DNA of 64,000 nt from Mesorhizobium huakuii. GTDB taxonomy: Bacteria > Pseudomonadota > Alphaproteobacteria > Rhizobiales > Rhizobiaceae. The stretch covers positions 1,054,001 to 1,118,000 of the forward strand of contig NZ_CP050296.1 of NCBI RefSeq assembly GCF_014189455.1. Reading direction: 5' to 3'. Shown here one piece after another: positions 29,442-39,533 of this stretch (position 1 is the stretch's first letter; every line of letters begins with the position of its first letter). The translations under genes were made by a program, and so were the position numbers. The notes under the pieces were generated by a model that worked only from the letters and a program-made list of their open reading frames with translations, did no database searches and was not told the DNA's origin.

Positions 29442-29601
29442 GCAGACGCGCTCATTCGTGCGATCCGCGTGGTAAGTTGTGTGTGCCGAAGAAGTCATCC
29501 GAAATGTATGAACAGGCAACGATAAGGGCTTGGCTTTCCCGCGCCCGTTGCCCCGGTGACGCGCCGCATTGATGCTGCGGCGGTAGATTACCGCAGTGAA
29601 T

Positions 29602-29916
29602 TTAGCCGTCACTTTCCATAAGATGGTCTGCTCTGCTGATCTTCGGCCCTGTCATCCACTGTGGCGCTACGGGCACGTCCTCGATGACACCGACCCTGCG
29701 TGCCCAAGTCGTAAAGGCCTTGTTCGCCGCCTCAACAGACTTCCGGCCATCGTAAGCGGAGTAGCATGCATCGGACGCCGCTGCGTGGAGGAGGCCGCGC
29801 CTTTCAACCGGCCATTCTTCCAGAAACTCTATCGCATCCATGACGCAGCCGATCTTTTGGACACCGTAGCCGTCGTCTTTTACGAAAACCGGCTGTTTGA
29901 ACGTCGCGCTTTCCAT
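29602..29916 (-). CDS. DUF982 domain protein
   Basis: This 104-residue DUF982 paralog contains FKQPVFVKDDG, VMDAIEFLEEWPVERRGLLH, SDACYSAYDGRKS and ANKAFTTWARRVGVI. The SD GGGAGGTTACT precedes ATG 29916. The gene sits alone inside a 760-base segment bounded by a 45-bp direct repeat, as if inserted as a cassette between the 85-aa gene and usg. Function is unknown. Confidence 0.85.
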   Translation of the reverse strand: MESATFKQPVFVKDDGYGVQKIGCVMDAIEFLEEWPVERRGLLHAAASDACYSAYDGRKSVEAANKAFTTWARRVGVIEDVPVAPQWMTGPKISRADHLMESDG

Positions 29917-30153
29917 AGTAACCTCCCTTCAAACCGTGGGGGCAACTGAACCCTGCCTCACCGTGCGCGGCTTCCTGCAAACGATGCCAGCGAGCTTGGC
30001 GAACGCCACGGCAAACCACGGCGGAAACGGGATTTTCAAAGAGCATCGTTTCCATGCGATCCTTCCGCTCCTGCTCAACTCGACATCCGGCAAGCCGCGC
30101 TGGACACATAAAAACATTGGAAACGCCTCTTTTCAGTTCAAGGGAGCGGACCC

Positions 30154-30200
30154 GGCGCCGGCTATTGAATTGTGAAGATGCCGTCTACGGCCTGCCATTC
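30154..30200. repeat. Direct repeat flanking a DUF982 gene, copy 2
   Basis: Second copy of the repeat at 29394. It overlaps the last codons of usg, while its left part is a vestige of the end of the 85-aa gene, here without the gene itself. Confidence 0.8.
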
Positions 30201-30430
30201 GGAAGGCCGGATAAGGCGGTGATGGGCGACGCGCACGGAATGCAGCGCGCCTCAAGTTCTCGCTTCCAGTAATCCAGAAACCCTTTGAGAGTGGGGAATT
30301 CCGGTGCGAGATCGTACTCCTGCCAAACGTAGAGCTGCAAAAGGCTCGGATGATCGGGGAGATGGTAGTGGATCTCCGCGGTTGTGAGACCGTAGCCCTC
30401 CATCTGCAGCCGGAATTCCCCGCTGACCAT
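30185..30430 (-). CDS. usg: Usg family protein
   Basis: This 81-residue small protein matches the alphaproteobacterial Usg family almost throughout: EFRLQMEGYGLTTAEIHYHL, DHPSLLQLYVWQEYDLAPEF, then FLDYWKRELEA. The family is named for its position upstream of trpF in Caulobacter, but its role is unknown. AGGAGAGACGC precedes ATG 30430. It follows a 115-aa gene by 22 bases on the same strand, suggesting co-transcription. Confidence 0.88.
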   Translation of the reverse strand: MVSGEFRLQMEGYGLTTAEIHYHLPDHPSLLQLYVWQEYDLAPEFPTLKGFLDYWKRELEARCIPCASPITALSGLPNGRP

Positions 30431-30452
30431 GCGTCTCTCCTATCGCGCGCGT

Positions 30453-30800
30453 TCAGGCATCAAGTCTTTGCGGGCGTTCTCGGGCCCGCCGTTCCTCGAG
30501 GTCACAGCCTACCTCGGCGCGACTATCGTCCAGTCGGCGAAGTGCATCCATGACGGCGTCAAACGTCACCGGGCTCGCAGCACCCGGTGGCTTTCGCAGC
30601 GCAGGCATGGAGTCGACGGCGCAAGCATCAGAAGCCCATGAGGCAAGAATGGCGCGCTTTTCCTGAGTGTCGAGCGTGCGGTCGCCCACCACCTCATCGG
30701 GGTGGCTAAAGTGCCGCGCCGGAAACAGCAGGCGGTCAAGCGAAGGATCAGAGGTTTCAGGGGCGATCGAGGGGATGTTTTTTGGGAAAGTTCGTTCCAT
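30453..30800 (-). CDS. Conserved hypothetical protein, 115 aa
   Basis: This 115-residue soluble protein has the pattern FSHPDEVVGDRTLDTQEKRA, then ILASWASDACAVDSMPALR and a C-terminal VMDALRRLDD helix. The middle resembles small rhizobial proteins that appear beside usg and heat-shock genes; no function is known to me. ATG 30800 was chosen because the conserved part starts there, with GGAG upstream. It is divergent from groES, 340 bases away. Confidence 0.75.
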   Translation of the reverse strand: MERTFPKNIPSIAPETSDPSLDRLLFPARHFSHPDEVVGDRTLDTQEKRAILASWASDACAVDSMPALRKPPGAASPVTFDAVMDALRRLDDSRAEVGCDLEERRARERPQRLDA

Positions 30801-31140
30801 CGACAGTCTCCGCTTCCTAACAATCTCCTTGGCATCATTGGTGTTGCAGTGACCCTTTTCGGGACTCCAACGACAAAAAATTTCGTGGAGTTCGGGCCCA
30901 ATTTCAAGACCTAAAAATCGCGCGCCCCAGCGAAAATAGCTGCATGAATTCATGCCCCTAGACCTCTTCAATGCAGAGTGCCAAAATTTTTTCAGCGACC
31001 TCTTGAAACTCGAAAAATGCGAAACTAGCTCGATATGCGCGCGATGCCTGAAAAAGGGGTCGCAGCGCCCCGCACCGGCCGATATTGCCGGTCCGGTGTG
31101 GAGGAACCTCAAAAATCTGTTTGTCCCGAAGGAGAACGAT
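30801..31140. promoter_or_regulatory. groESL upstream region with possible heat-shock promoter
   Basis: This 340-base AT-richer gap contains no gene. CTTGAAA at 31002-31008 could be the -35 of an RpoH promoter, with CTAGCT (31025-31030) or CGATAT (31031-31036) as a weak -10. GAGTGCCAAAA near 30977 resembles one half of a CIRCE element, but its partner is missing. AAGGAG lies just before the groES start. Confidence 0.4.
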
Positions 31141-31455
31141 ATGACGTTCCGTCCATTGCATGACCGTATCCTGGTCCGCCGCATCGAAGCCGAGGAGAAG
31201 ACGGCCGGCGGCATCATCATCCCCGATACCGCCAAGGAGAAGCCGCAGGAGGGCGAGGTGATTGCCGTAGGCCCAGGCGCCCGCGACGAGAGCGGCAAGC
31301 TCACGCCTCTCGACGTCAAGATCGGCGATCGCATCCTGTTCGGCAAGTGGTCGGGCACTGAGATCAAGCTCAACGGCGAGGACCTGCTGATCATGAAGGA
31401 AAGCGACGTGATGGGCGTGATCGAGCAGACCGCGGCGGTCAAGAAGGCCGCCTGA
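31141..31455 (+). CDS. groES: Co-chaperonin GroES
   Basis: This 104-residue GroES forms the heptameric lid of the GroEL chamber. Conserved [20 protein letters not shown], the mobile loop [20 protein letters not shown] (about residues 19-38) and the end [13 protein letters not shown] are intact. AAGGAGAACGAT precedes ATG 31141. groEL follows 59 bases later, forming the usual bicistronic operon. This is probably one of several groESL copies, as rhizobia usually carry more than one. Confidence 0.97.
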   Translation: MTFRPLHDRILVRRIEAEEKTAGGIIIPDTAKEKPQEGEVIAVGPGARDESGKLTPLDVKIGDRILFGKWSGTEIKLNGEDLLIMKESDVMGVIEQTAAVKKAA

Positions 31456-31502
31456 TCGAACTCTGGTCCAACCGCAATCCAGTCAATGAAGCTGCCTATT
31501 GA

Positions 31503-33143
<1,641 letters not shown>

Positions 33144-33154
33144 TGGTAACGGCA

Positions 33155-33181
33155 GTGTCCGCGCCCGGTGGGCGCGGACAC
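33155..33181 (+). terminator. Stem-loop after groEL
   Basis: A perfect 12-bp stem (33155-33166 and 33170-33181) with a GGT loop lies 12 bases after the groEL stop. No T-run follows, so it may act as an mRNA 3' stabiliser or a weak terminator. Confidence 0.65.
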
Positions 33182-33201
33182 CCTGACAAATGGGTAGAGC
33201 C

Positions 33202-33425
33202 ATGAACGTGATGAACTTGAACGTAATCCCCCGCGTGCGGCCACCGATCTGAACTACGAAGCAGACCTGAAGGTTGCGCTTGACCCGATACTGGTCGAGT
33301 TGCTCGACAGAGCGGAGGCCGCGGGCTGGGATCGGCGCAAAGCAGCATACACGGTGATGTTTCTGGCCGCGCGGAATCTTACCGACGGCAAGGGCCCTCC
33401 TGGAAACGGGAGTTCGGCAGGCTAA
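33202..33425 (+). pseudogene. Small conserved protein, frameshifted (74 aa if restored)
   Basis: From ATG 33202 (MNVMNLNVIP) the frame stops after 16 codons. Adding one C to the five-C run at 33228-33232 gives a continuous 74-residue protein (TDLNYEADLKVALDP, LVELLDRAEAAGWDRRKAAY, MFLAARNL). The D-P-x-LVELLDRAEAAGWDRR pattern looks like real protein, and similar short sequences occur in rhizobia as I recall. It is probably a sequencing error rather than a dead gene. It lies between groEL and DUF982 genes. Confidence 0.55.
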
Positions 33426-33509
33426 GGCGCGACACACGCAATCTATCGCGCACGCGCCGTGGGAAAGGCTTCCGATCGATTGAGCTAATCACGTGAAACG
33501 GAGGAAAAC

Positions 33510-33830
33510 ATGGAACACAATCAATTTCAGCATCCCGTGAGGGTGCTCGTGGGTCTTGGGTTTCCGACCGACATTCAAAGCGTAAAAGACGCCTTCGTCC
33601 TGCTGGATGAATGGCCGCCATCGAAGCGAAGCCCTGCTCATGGCGTCGCGCTCAATGCCTGTCGGGCAGCCCTCGCCGGCGAGGTGGATGCCGAAACCGC
33701 TCGCAGCACTTTTGTTGCCTTCGCCCGCCGCATGGATTTGCTTGTACAGGCCGCAGGCGACATCGTCGCGGCCAAGGCAGTTGGCGCTTTCGGAGCTGCC
33801 TCGAGAGGCCCCCACAACAAGTCGATGTAA
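33510..33830 (+). CDS. DUF982 domain protein
   Basis: This 106-residue DUF982 paralog contains FQHPVRVLVGLGFPTDIQSV, DAFVLLDEWPPSKRSPAH, NACRAALAGEVDAETAR and FVAFARRMDLLVQ. CGGAGGAAAAC gives a strong SD before ATG 33510. It lies between groEL and another DUF982 gene on the same strand. Function unknown. Confidence 0.85.
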   Translation: MEHNQFQHPVRVLVGLGFPTDIQSVKDAFVLLDEWPPSKRSPAHGVALNACRAALAGEVDAETARSTFVAFARRMDLLVQAAGDIVAAKAVGAFGAASRGPHNKSM

Positions 33831-33855
33831 TCGGTCTGTGGGAGCGGAGAAAGCT

Positions 33856-34103
33856 ATGAGGGATATTCGATTTCCCGAACCAGTGAGACTGCGCGTGAGA
33901 CCCTCAAGGGAGCGGGTGGTTGCCAGCAGTTGGGAAGCACTTGAGTGCCTTCATGACCAATGGCCAGAATGGGCGAGAGGACCAAGTTATCGAGCTGCCT
34001 GCCGCACTTGCCGCGACTCCTTGGACGGATGGCGGCTCCGCAACAAGCAAGAAGGGCATTTTTGAAAGCGGCCCGTCGTGCAAGTTTGGTCCAGGCCTCA
34101 TAG
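33856..34103 (+). pseudogene. DUF982 domain protein, frameshifted (82 aa if restored)
   Basis: This fourth DUF982 copy starts MRDIRFPEPVRLRVR and has SSWEALECLHDQWPEWARGP and CRTCRDSLDG. The written frame then ends at 34065 with non-family residues. Adding one base near 34028 yields MAAPQQARRAFLKAARRA and a stop at 34101-34103, recovering the usual C-terminal helix. It is 25 bases after the previous DUF982 gene, so they are probably co-transcribed. Confidence 0.65.
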
Positions 34104-34190
34104 TGAGCTCAGCGCCGAGGCAAGTCTTTGCTCTGCAAACGACGCAATCTGAACGATTGCACGCCTCCGTCGGACCGGCAAGGAGCGGAT

Positions 34191-34367
34191 ATGACCGGCG
34201 GCCGAAGTCGGAACCAGCCTAATTGCACGTCGTTGCCGCCGTTTACCGCAAGCATCGTTCCCAAGCCTTTCGAAACGGCGAGTCATGAGCTACGTGTGAC
34301 GAGTGCCATCAATGAGACGGACAAGACTGACGAAAAGGCCCAAGAAGAATTGAGCGCAAATCTTTGA
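34191..34367 (+). CDS. Possible small protein, 58 aa
   Basis: A 58-codon frame starts at ATG 34191, right after AAGGAGCGGAT (canonical SD, 5-base spacing). The polar protein ends TDEKAQEELSANL. No family is recognised and its composition is not decisive. It lies 12 bases from the tRNA 3' end at the right edge of the island. It may be real or a chance frame. Confidence 0.35.
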   Translation: MTGGRSRNQPNCTSLPPFTASIVPKPFETASHELRVTSAINETDKTDEKAQEELSANL

Positions 34368-34377
34368 TTCATAAAAA

Positions 34378-34394
34378 GTTGGTGGGCCCGGAGG
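34378..34394. repeat. Putative attachment-site repeat, right copy (in tRNA-Ile2)
   Basis: GTTGGTGGGCCCGGAGG covers the tRNA CCA end, acceptor strand and start of the T stem. It is identical to 24187-24203; see that entry. Confidence 0.65.
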
Positions 34395-34455
34395 GACTCG
34401 AACCCCCAACCAAGCGGTTATGAGCCGCCGGCTCTAACCATTGAGCTACAGGCCC
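34380..34455 (-). tRNA. tRNA with CAT anticodon, probably tRNA-Ile2 (lysidine type)
   Basis: This 76-base cloverleaf with encoded CCA starts GGGCCTGTAGCTC and has anticodon loop CTCATAA, T loop TTCGAGT and acceptor pair GGGCCTG/CGGGCCC (one G-T). CAT may be elongator Met, initiator Met or lysidine-modified Ile2. The D-loop AATGGTTA, the stem after the anticodon and the following CTTGGTT resemble E. coli ileX, which favours Ile2 reading AUA codons. Its 3' end coincides with the proposed attachment site, which keeps the gene intact. Confidence 0.88.
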
Positions 34456-34589
34456 CACGCGGGCTGGATTAATGTTTTTCGCTTCCCGGCACAAGGCTTT
34501 CCCGACGGGCTTTCGCGGATCGCCCAAATCAACCCATAATCGCGCTCTACGCGACCTTTGCGACTGGATCGCAGACCAAGGAGATTTTC

Positions 34590-35303
34590 ATGACCAAACA
34601 TCTTTTGCCTCTCGCGCTCGCCGCTGCAATCGCTTTTCCGGCGATGGCTGGAGCCGCCGATTCGCCGACGCCCGCCCGCATCGTTGTTTCGGGTGAAGGT
34701 GAAGCGACCACCCCGCCCGACCTGGCGTTGCTGTCGCTCAGCGTCATGCGCGAAGCCAAGACCGCGCGTGCGGCACTTGACGCCAACAATGACGCCATGG
34801 CCGCCGTGATCGCGGCGATGAAGGCTGCCGGCATCAAGGATCGCGACCTGCAGACGGCGGGCATCCAGATCAACCCGCGCTACAACTACACCAACAAGCC
34901 CGACGGCAGCCAGGAGGCCGAGCTCGTCGCTTACCAGGTGACCAATACGCTTGCGGTGCGCGTGCGCGACATCGACAAGACCGGCGAGATCCTCGACAAG
35001 GCGGTGTCGCTCGGCGTTAACCAGGGTGGCGGCATCTCCTTCACCAACGACAACCCGGCGGCAACCATCGACGCGGCCCGCAAGAAAGCGGTGACCAACG
35101 CGATCGCCAAGGCCAAGACGCTCGCGGAAGCCGCCGGCGTGAGCATTGGCCGGGTGCTGGAGATCACCGACCAGAACATCGCGCCGCCGCCGATGGCGAT
35201 CAACGCCAAGGCCTTCGACGCCGCCGCGGGTGCGGCAGTGCCGACGCAAGCCGGCGAGAACGCCTACAACGTTCAGGTCACCGTTACGTTTGAGCTGAAG
35301 TAA
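34590..35303 (+). CDS. SIMPL domain (DUF541) periplasmic protein
   Basis: This 237-residue exported protein has a Sec signal peptide (MTKHLLPLALAAAIAFPAMA, cleavage near residue 22). The SIMPL domain includes RIVVSGEGEATTPPDLALLS, IKDRDLQTAGIQINPRYNY and ALRVRDIDKTG-like strands, with a C-terminal VQVTVTFEL. Family members are periplasmic or outer-membrane-linked and oligomeric, with roles in oxidative stress proposed for some. It has its own SD (AAGGAGATTTTC) and ends before an intrinsic terminator. It lies just outside the tRNA-bounded segment. Confidence 0.92.
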   Translation: MTKHLLPLALAAAIAFPAMAGAADSPTPARIVVSGEGEATTPPDLALLSLSVMREAKTARAALDANNDAMAAVIAAMKAAGIKDRDLQTAGIQINPRYNYTNKPDGSQEAELVAYQVTNTLAVRVRDIDKTGEILDKAVSLGVNQGGGISFTNDNPAATIDAARKKAVTNAIAKAKTLAEAAGVSIGRVLEITDQNIAPPPMAINAKAFDAAAGAAVPTQAGENAYNVQVTVTFELK

Positions 35304-35361
35304 GCGGTCCTGACGATGCGTGGTCGAGTCTTGCCCACGCCGTCAGCAAATGCCTTGCATG

Positions 35362-35395
35362 AAAAACCCCGGGGGATCGCTCCCGCGGGTTTTTC
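35362..35395 (+). terminator. Intrinsic terminator after the SIMPL gene
   Basis: AAAAACCCCGGGGG, a short loop, then CCCGCGGGTTTTT forms a GC-rich hairpin ending in five T, 58 bases after the stop codon. The A-run on the other side would allow bidirectional use. Confidence 0.85.
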
Positions 35396-35440
35396 GAGCC
35401 GCACCCATCCGATGGGACAGGGGCTCCGCTAGTCCCGGCT

Positions 35441-35514
35441 GATCCTCGAGAGGATCGTGCCGCTGCCGACCTTCGCAGAAGGTCGTGTCTTCAGGCTAAC
35501 CCTCGCAGAGGGTT
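35441..35514. repeat. Tandem array of three short palindromes
   Basis: Three hairpins of one design occur at 35441-35456 (GATCCTCGAGAGGATC), 35468-35484 (GACCTTCGCAGAAGGTC) and 35498-35514 (AACCCTCGCAGAGGGTT). Their starts are 27 and 30 bases apart. Stems differ by compensating changes while the loop core TCGNAGA is kept. They lie between two convergent genes. Confidence 0.75.
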
Positions 35515-35526
35515 ATGCCGCAAGCC

Positions 35527-35913
35527 TCAGCGATAGATGACCGGGCAACCGCGTTCATTGGCGAACACGACGACGACGCGGTCGCCGTCCTGGCGGCCCA
35601 TGACCTTGACCGTGCGGCGGTTGACGTCGACGATGCGGGCGCGGTAGAGGCCCATGCGCTCGGCCTTGTCGAGGGCACGATCCGGCGAACAGCCGCGGCG
35701 CCAGCCTTCACGGCGCCAGTCGTCGCCGCGCCAGTCGTCACGGCGCTCATCGCGGCGATGCCGATAGCCGTCATCACCGGCATAGACGCCGAAGCGCGGA
35801 TCCTGGTTGTTGCCGAAGCCGAGATAGAGGCTGTCGGCATGGGCGGGAATGGCCGCCAGCGTGCCGAGGCCGACCAGGGCCGAAAGGGCCGCCGTCTTGA
35901 TCGTGTTGTACAT
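35527..35913 (-). CDS. Exported small Arg/Asp-rich protein, hypothetical
   Basis: This 128-residue protein has a Sec signal (MYNTIKTAALSALVGLGTLA, then AIPAHA). An Arg/Asp/Trp-rich linker follows (DERRDDWRGDDWRREGW), then a conserved-looking C-terminal part (GCSPDRALDKAERMGLYRAR, VVVFANERGCPVI) with two Cys that could form a disulfide. Such exported proteins are frequent in rhizobia; no function is known. AAGGAGAGAGAACC precedes ATG 35913. Confidence 0.8.
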   Translation of the reverse strand: MYNTIKTAALSALVGLGTLAAIPAHADSLYLGFGNNQDPRFGVYAGDDGYRHRRDERRDDWRGDDWRREGWRRGCSPDRALDKAERMGLYRARIVDVNRRTVKVMGRQDGDRVVVVFANERGCPVIYR

Positions 35914-36117
35914 GGTTCTCTCTCCTTGTTGCAGGCTTGCGCCCGTCCTCGTGAAACCGATGATGGGAGAATGCGTCAGCCTGTCTGAACTGTTTACGAA
36001 CCCGCCGTTCATCTGCGGTTCATGTGGCGGGAAACGAAAATCTTCGCCAGGTTTCGAACAATGCGTCCCCAAAAATCTTGCCCCGGTTCCTGTTCCGGAA
36101 CCGCGCGGATACGGGCC

Positions 36118-36564
36118 TCAAGGCTCGTCGTCGAGCATATAGTCAAAATAATCTTCAGGTTCGGCCAGATCGGTCTCGCTCGCCTTGACCCGGCCGCGCA
36201 TCGAGATGCCGGCCTCATGCACGGTCTCGGCACTGCCCGACACCAGCCGATGCCACCAATAGAGGTCGCGGCCTTCGGCCACCAGCCGGTAGGCGCAGGT
36301 GCTGGGCAGCCAGCTGATGGTGCGCACATTCTGCGGCGTCAGCCCGACGCAATCGGGAACGCGCGCCAGCCGGTTGGCATAGTCAGAGCAGCGGCAGGTC
36401 TGCGCGTCGAACAGCCGGCAGCCGACACTGGTCCAGTAGATCTCGCCGGTATCCTCGTCCTCTAGCTTCGACAGACAGCATTTGCCGCAGCCGTCGCAAA
36501 GCGATTCCCATTCGGCCGGGCTCATCGCTTCCAGCGTCTTTGTTTTCCAGAACGGCGTTTCCAT
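36118..36564 (-). CDS. YcgN-type cysteine cluster protein (UPF0260)
   Basis: This 148-residue protein has the family Cys pattern: CDGCGKCCL near residue 23, GCRLFD, and CRCSDY, followed by VPDCVGLTP and [20 protein letters not shown]. The cysteines probably bind zinc or an iron-sulfur cluster. The start [14 protein letters not shown] is typical. Function is unknown, though conserved through proteobacteria. It is divergent from the OmpA-family gene. Confidence 0.92.
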   Translation of the reverse strand: METPFWKTKTLEAMSPAEWESLCDGCGKCCLSKLEDEDTGEIYWTSVGCRLFDAQTCRCSDYANRLARVPDCVGLTPQNVRTISWLPSTCAYRLVAEGRDLYWWHRLVSGSAETVHEAGISMRGRVKASETDLAEPEDYFDYMLDDEP

Positions 36565-36762
36565 TTTGGGGATGTGGCCCCGGCAGCCGCCGAGGTCAAG
36601 CGCGGCAACGGTTGAAATGCGGCTGCAACTCGACCGAATGACACGAAGTTGCCTTCAAAAGGCCGGCCAATCGCCCCGTACGGCATCTATCCCAATCAAA
36701 CTGGAACCAATCGGGCTAAGAACGGTTTCGGCAAGGATGGGACCCCACAAGGAGAGTTTTCG

Positions 36763-39017
36763 ATGAAACGCCAACCACGGATTCTGGCAGGCACCGCACT
36801 TGGCCTGTTGATGGCATCCGCGCCGTTGGGCGCGTTCCCGCTGCAAGGCAATGCCGCATTCGGCCCGGCCCAGCGCACGTCAGCCCCGTTCATTCTGGCG
36901 CAAGCCGCTTGCGCCGAGGGCGATCGGCCGAAGCCTGCGCGCAGAAGCAAGGGAAGAAAAAGCAGGAGCAGCCCGCCCAGGCGGAACAGCCCGCCCAGGC
37001 GGAGCAGCCGGCGCAAGGTGAGCAGCAGCCGCGCAAGAAGCGCGACCAGCAGCAGCAGACCGAACAGGCGCCTGCCGAGCAACCTGCACAGGGCGAGCAG
37101 AAGCCACGCAAGAAGCGTGACCAGCAACAGCAGACCGAACAAGCCCCCGCCGACCAGCAGGCGCAGCCGGAACAGCAACCGCGCAAGAAGCATAACCAGC
37201 AGCAGCAAACCGAGCAGGCGCCCGCCGGCGAGGCCGCTCCCGCGACCGACGAACAGCAGCCGCGCAAGAAGAAGCGCGACCAGCAGCAACAGACCGAGCA
37301 GGCACCGGCCGGCGAGGCCGCTCCCGCAACCGAACAGCAGCAGCCGCGCAAGAAGAAGCGCGACCAGCAGCAGCAGACCGAAGCCCCCGCCGAGCAGGCT
37401 CCCGCTGGTGAGACACAGCCCGCCAACGACAACCAGCCGGTCAAGCCCGGCAAGAAACACAAGCAGGACCAGCAGAAAGAGGCGCCCGCTGCTCCGGCAG
37501 TGACGCCGGAAGCCGCGCCGACGCCGAAGGAAGCCCCGGCAGGGCAAGTAACGACACCCAAGGTTGAACCGGCTCCGGCCGGCGAACAGCCGGCGATCCA
37601 GGGCGAGCAGCCCCAGGACAAGACAAAGAAGCACGGCAAGAAACCGGTGGCCGAACAGCCCGCGAACGGCGAGCAACCTGCCACGGGCAAGCAACCGGTT
37701 AATGGTGAGCAGCCGCAGACCGGCAAGCAGCCCGCGACGGGCGAGCAACCGGCCAATGGCGAGAAGCCGGCAACCGGTGAACAGCCCGCCAATGGCAACA
37801 CGGCCGCGCCCGTCCAGGGCGAAAACCCCGTGCAGGGCGAAGCGCCCGCCGACAAGAATGCCGCCCCCATCCTCGACAGCCAGAAGGATGCCGAGCGCAA
37901 GGCTGGCGGCCGCAAACATGGCGACAAGGCCGGCCAGAACGGCCAGCAGCAGGATGGTGGCCAGAACGCCCAGCAAGGCGGCGATCAGGGCCAGAAGCCG
38001 GTGGTTGCTCCTGTCGACCAGGGTCCGCCGCCCACCGACGACAAGGCAGCCCAGCAGCAGATCAAGCCCGAAAAGATCGTCCCGGTGACTGAGGAAAAGG
38101 GCAAGCGCCTCGACCGTGCGCCCGACGAGAACATCCGTGACCGCCGCCGCCCCAAGGGTGTCGACGTGCTCAAGGAGATCGGCGATCGCGTTATCATCCA
38201 GCTCGGCGGCCAGACGATCGTCCAGAGCAATGAGGGCTCGCGCATGAATCGCGGTGCCAAGGACGTCTATTACGAGGACCTCCCACAAGGCCGTAGACGC
38301 GAGACGGTCGAGCGCGACAATGGCATCCAGATCGTCACCATCCGCAACCGTTACGGCGATGTCATCCAGCGTTCGCGCATCACGCCGGATGGGCGCGAAT
38401 ATGTGCTGAGCTATGTCGACGAACGGGACTATCAGGATGAGGGCGACTGGCGCGATCCCGGCGACGACCTGCCGCCGATGCGGCTCAACATTCCGCGCCG
38501 GCAGTACATCCTCGATTCCGAGGACGTCGAAAGCGATGACGACTACTACACCTTCCTCGACCAGCCGCCGGTGGAGAGGGTCCAGCGTCTCTATTCGATC
38601 GACGAGGTCAAGCGTTCGGCCCGCGTGCGCGACATCGCACGTCGCGTCGACCTCGACACGCTGAACTTCGAATTCGGCTCCTCCTCGATCTCCGACACCG
38701 AGGTGCAGAAGCTCGAGGGCGTCGCCAGCGCCATGGAGAAACTGCTGAAGAAGAACCCGGCCGAGACCTTCCTGATCGAGGGCCACACCGACGCCGTCGG
38801 CACGCCGGAAGCGAACCTTGCTCTGTCGGACCGCCGCGCCGAAGCGGTTGCTGAAGCGCTGACCAATGCCTTCGGCATCCCACCGGAGAACCTGACGACA
38901 CAGGGCTATGGCGAAGAGTATCTGAAGATCAACACGCAGGCACCCAACCGCGAGAACCGGCGTGTCGCCATCCGCCGCATCACGTCCCTGGTGGCGCCGG
39001 TCGCCAGCAACAATTAG
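36763..39017 (+). CDS. OmpA-family protein with long Gln/Pro/Lys-rich repeat region (one frameshift)
   Basis: This envelope protein is about 751 residues when restored. A Sec signal (MKRQPRILAGTALGLLMASA) leads into a disordered region of about 350 residues made of imperfect repeats such as QPRKKRDQQQQTEQAPA and GEQPATGKQPVNGEQP. A C-terminal OmpA domain follows, with LNFEFGSSSISDTEVQKLEG, LIEGHTDAVGTPEANLALSD and NRENRRVAIR as the peptidoglycan-binding core. Signal and body are in different frames; one base is missing near 36920. The repeat region probably spans the periplasm or cell wall. AAGGAGAGTTTTCG precedes ATG 36763. Confidence 0.85.
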
Positions 39018-39067
39018 GTCATGATTTCAAAACCATGACCTGGTTTGTGGACTCAATGCGAAAAGCA

Positions 39068-39094
39068 CCCATCCCCGGCTCGATCGGGGATGGG
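39068..39094. repeat. Stem-loop after the OmpA-family gene
   Basis: A perfect 9-bp stem (CCCATCCCC at 39068-39076, GGGGATGGG at 39086-39094) with a 9-base loop. No T-run follows. Confidence 0.55.
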
Positions 39095-39231
39095 AAAGGT
39101 TCGTATCCGGGTCCCGGGCTCAAGAAGATTTGTACCGGCATTAGAGCCGGCTCATTGAATCGCGAGCCCGCTCACCCCAGATTCAGGGCTGGGCGTTCCC
39201 TGCCCCGTCCCGACTCCAGCGGGATGTATTG

Positions 39232-39262
39232 AGCCCCGCCGGCCCTCTCCGGCGGGTTTTTT
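39232..39262 (+). terminator. Intrinsic terminator
   Basis: CCCGCCGG, a CCCTCT loop and CCGGCGGG followed by seven T make a strong rho-independent terminator. It is far (about 220 bases) from the OmpA-family stop, so it may end a short untranslated transcript in 39100-39262; I see no recognisable RNA family there. Confidence 0.8.
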
Positions 39263-39278
39263 TGCTTTGATCCTATCT

Positions 39279-39397
39279 TGCAAAGAGCGGCGGCGTGGCC
39301 GAAACACGGCCACCTCGCCTTCGTCGTCTCGGCGCTGATGCTGGCCTATATCGACCGGCTGATGGGTCTGAGCAAAGGCAAGAAGGACGAGGTGTGA
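39279..39397 (+). pseudogene. Remnant of a membrane-protein C-terminus
   Basis: An in-frame stretch reads HGHLAFVVSALMLAYIDRLM then GLSKGKKDEV and stop at 39397, with the look of a final transmembrane helix plus a charged tail. No start or upstream domain is visible, so it is probably a decayed gene end. Source family not recognised. Confidence 0.35.
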
Positions 39398-39402
39398 GGT
39401 AG

Positions 39403-39530
39403 CTCCCTTCTCCCCGTTATACGGGGAAGTGAGATGTGGTCCGCGTTGCGGACAAAGAGCCAATTGCTTGGCTCTTTGAAGGACGAACGCCGGCAGGCGG
39501 ATGAGGGGCAGCGCCGACAGGTCGTGATTT
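39403..39530. repeat. RIME-like rhizobial intergenic mosaic repeat
   Basis: Successive small hairpins (TCCCCGTTATACGGGGA, GTCCGCGTTGCGGAC, AGAGCCAATTGCTTGGCTCT) followed by GATGAGGGGCAGCGCCGAC resemble the mosaic intergenic elements scattered through Mesorhizobium and Sinorhizobium genomes. Identification is by pattern memory. Confidence 0.55.
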
Positions 39531-39533
39531 TCG

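Noticed and set aside
30970..31000. Possible CIRCE element before groES
   Set aside because: Only one degenerate half (GAGTGCC) is present; the paired TTAGCACTC half is missing.
35441..35514. Tandem hairpins considered as a CRISPR fragment
   Set aside because: Units are palindromes of 16-17 bases with 11-13 base gaps and no identical repeats or cas genes.
36696..38786. Leu/Gly-rich reverse frame opposite the OmpA-family gene that looks membrane-like
   Set aside because: It arises from reading Gln/Pro/Lys repeats backwards; the sense frame has a signal peptide and OmpA domain.
39100..39262. Possible small RNA before the strong terminator
   Set aside because: The terminator is convincing, but no promoter or known RNA structure could be identified upstream.
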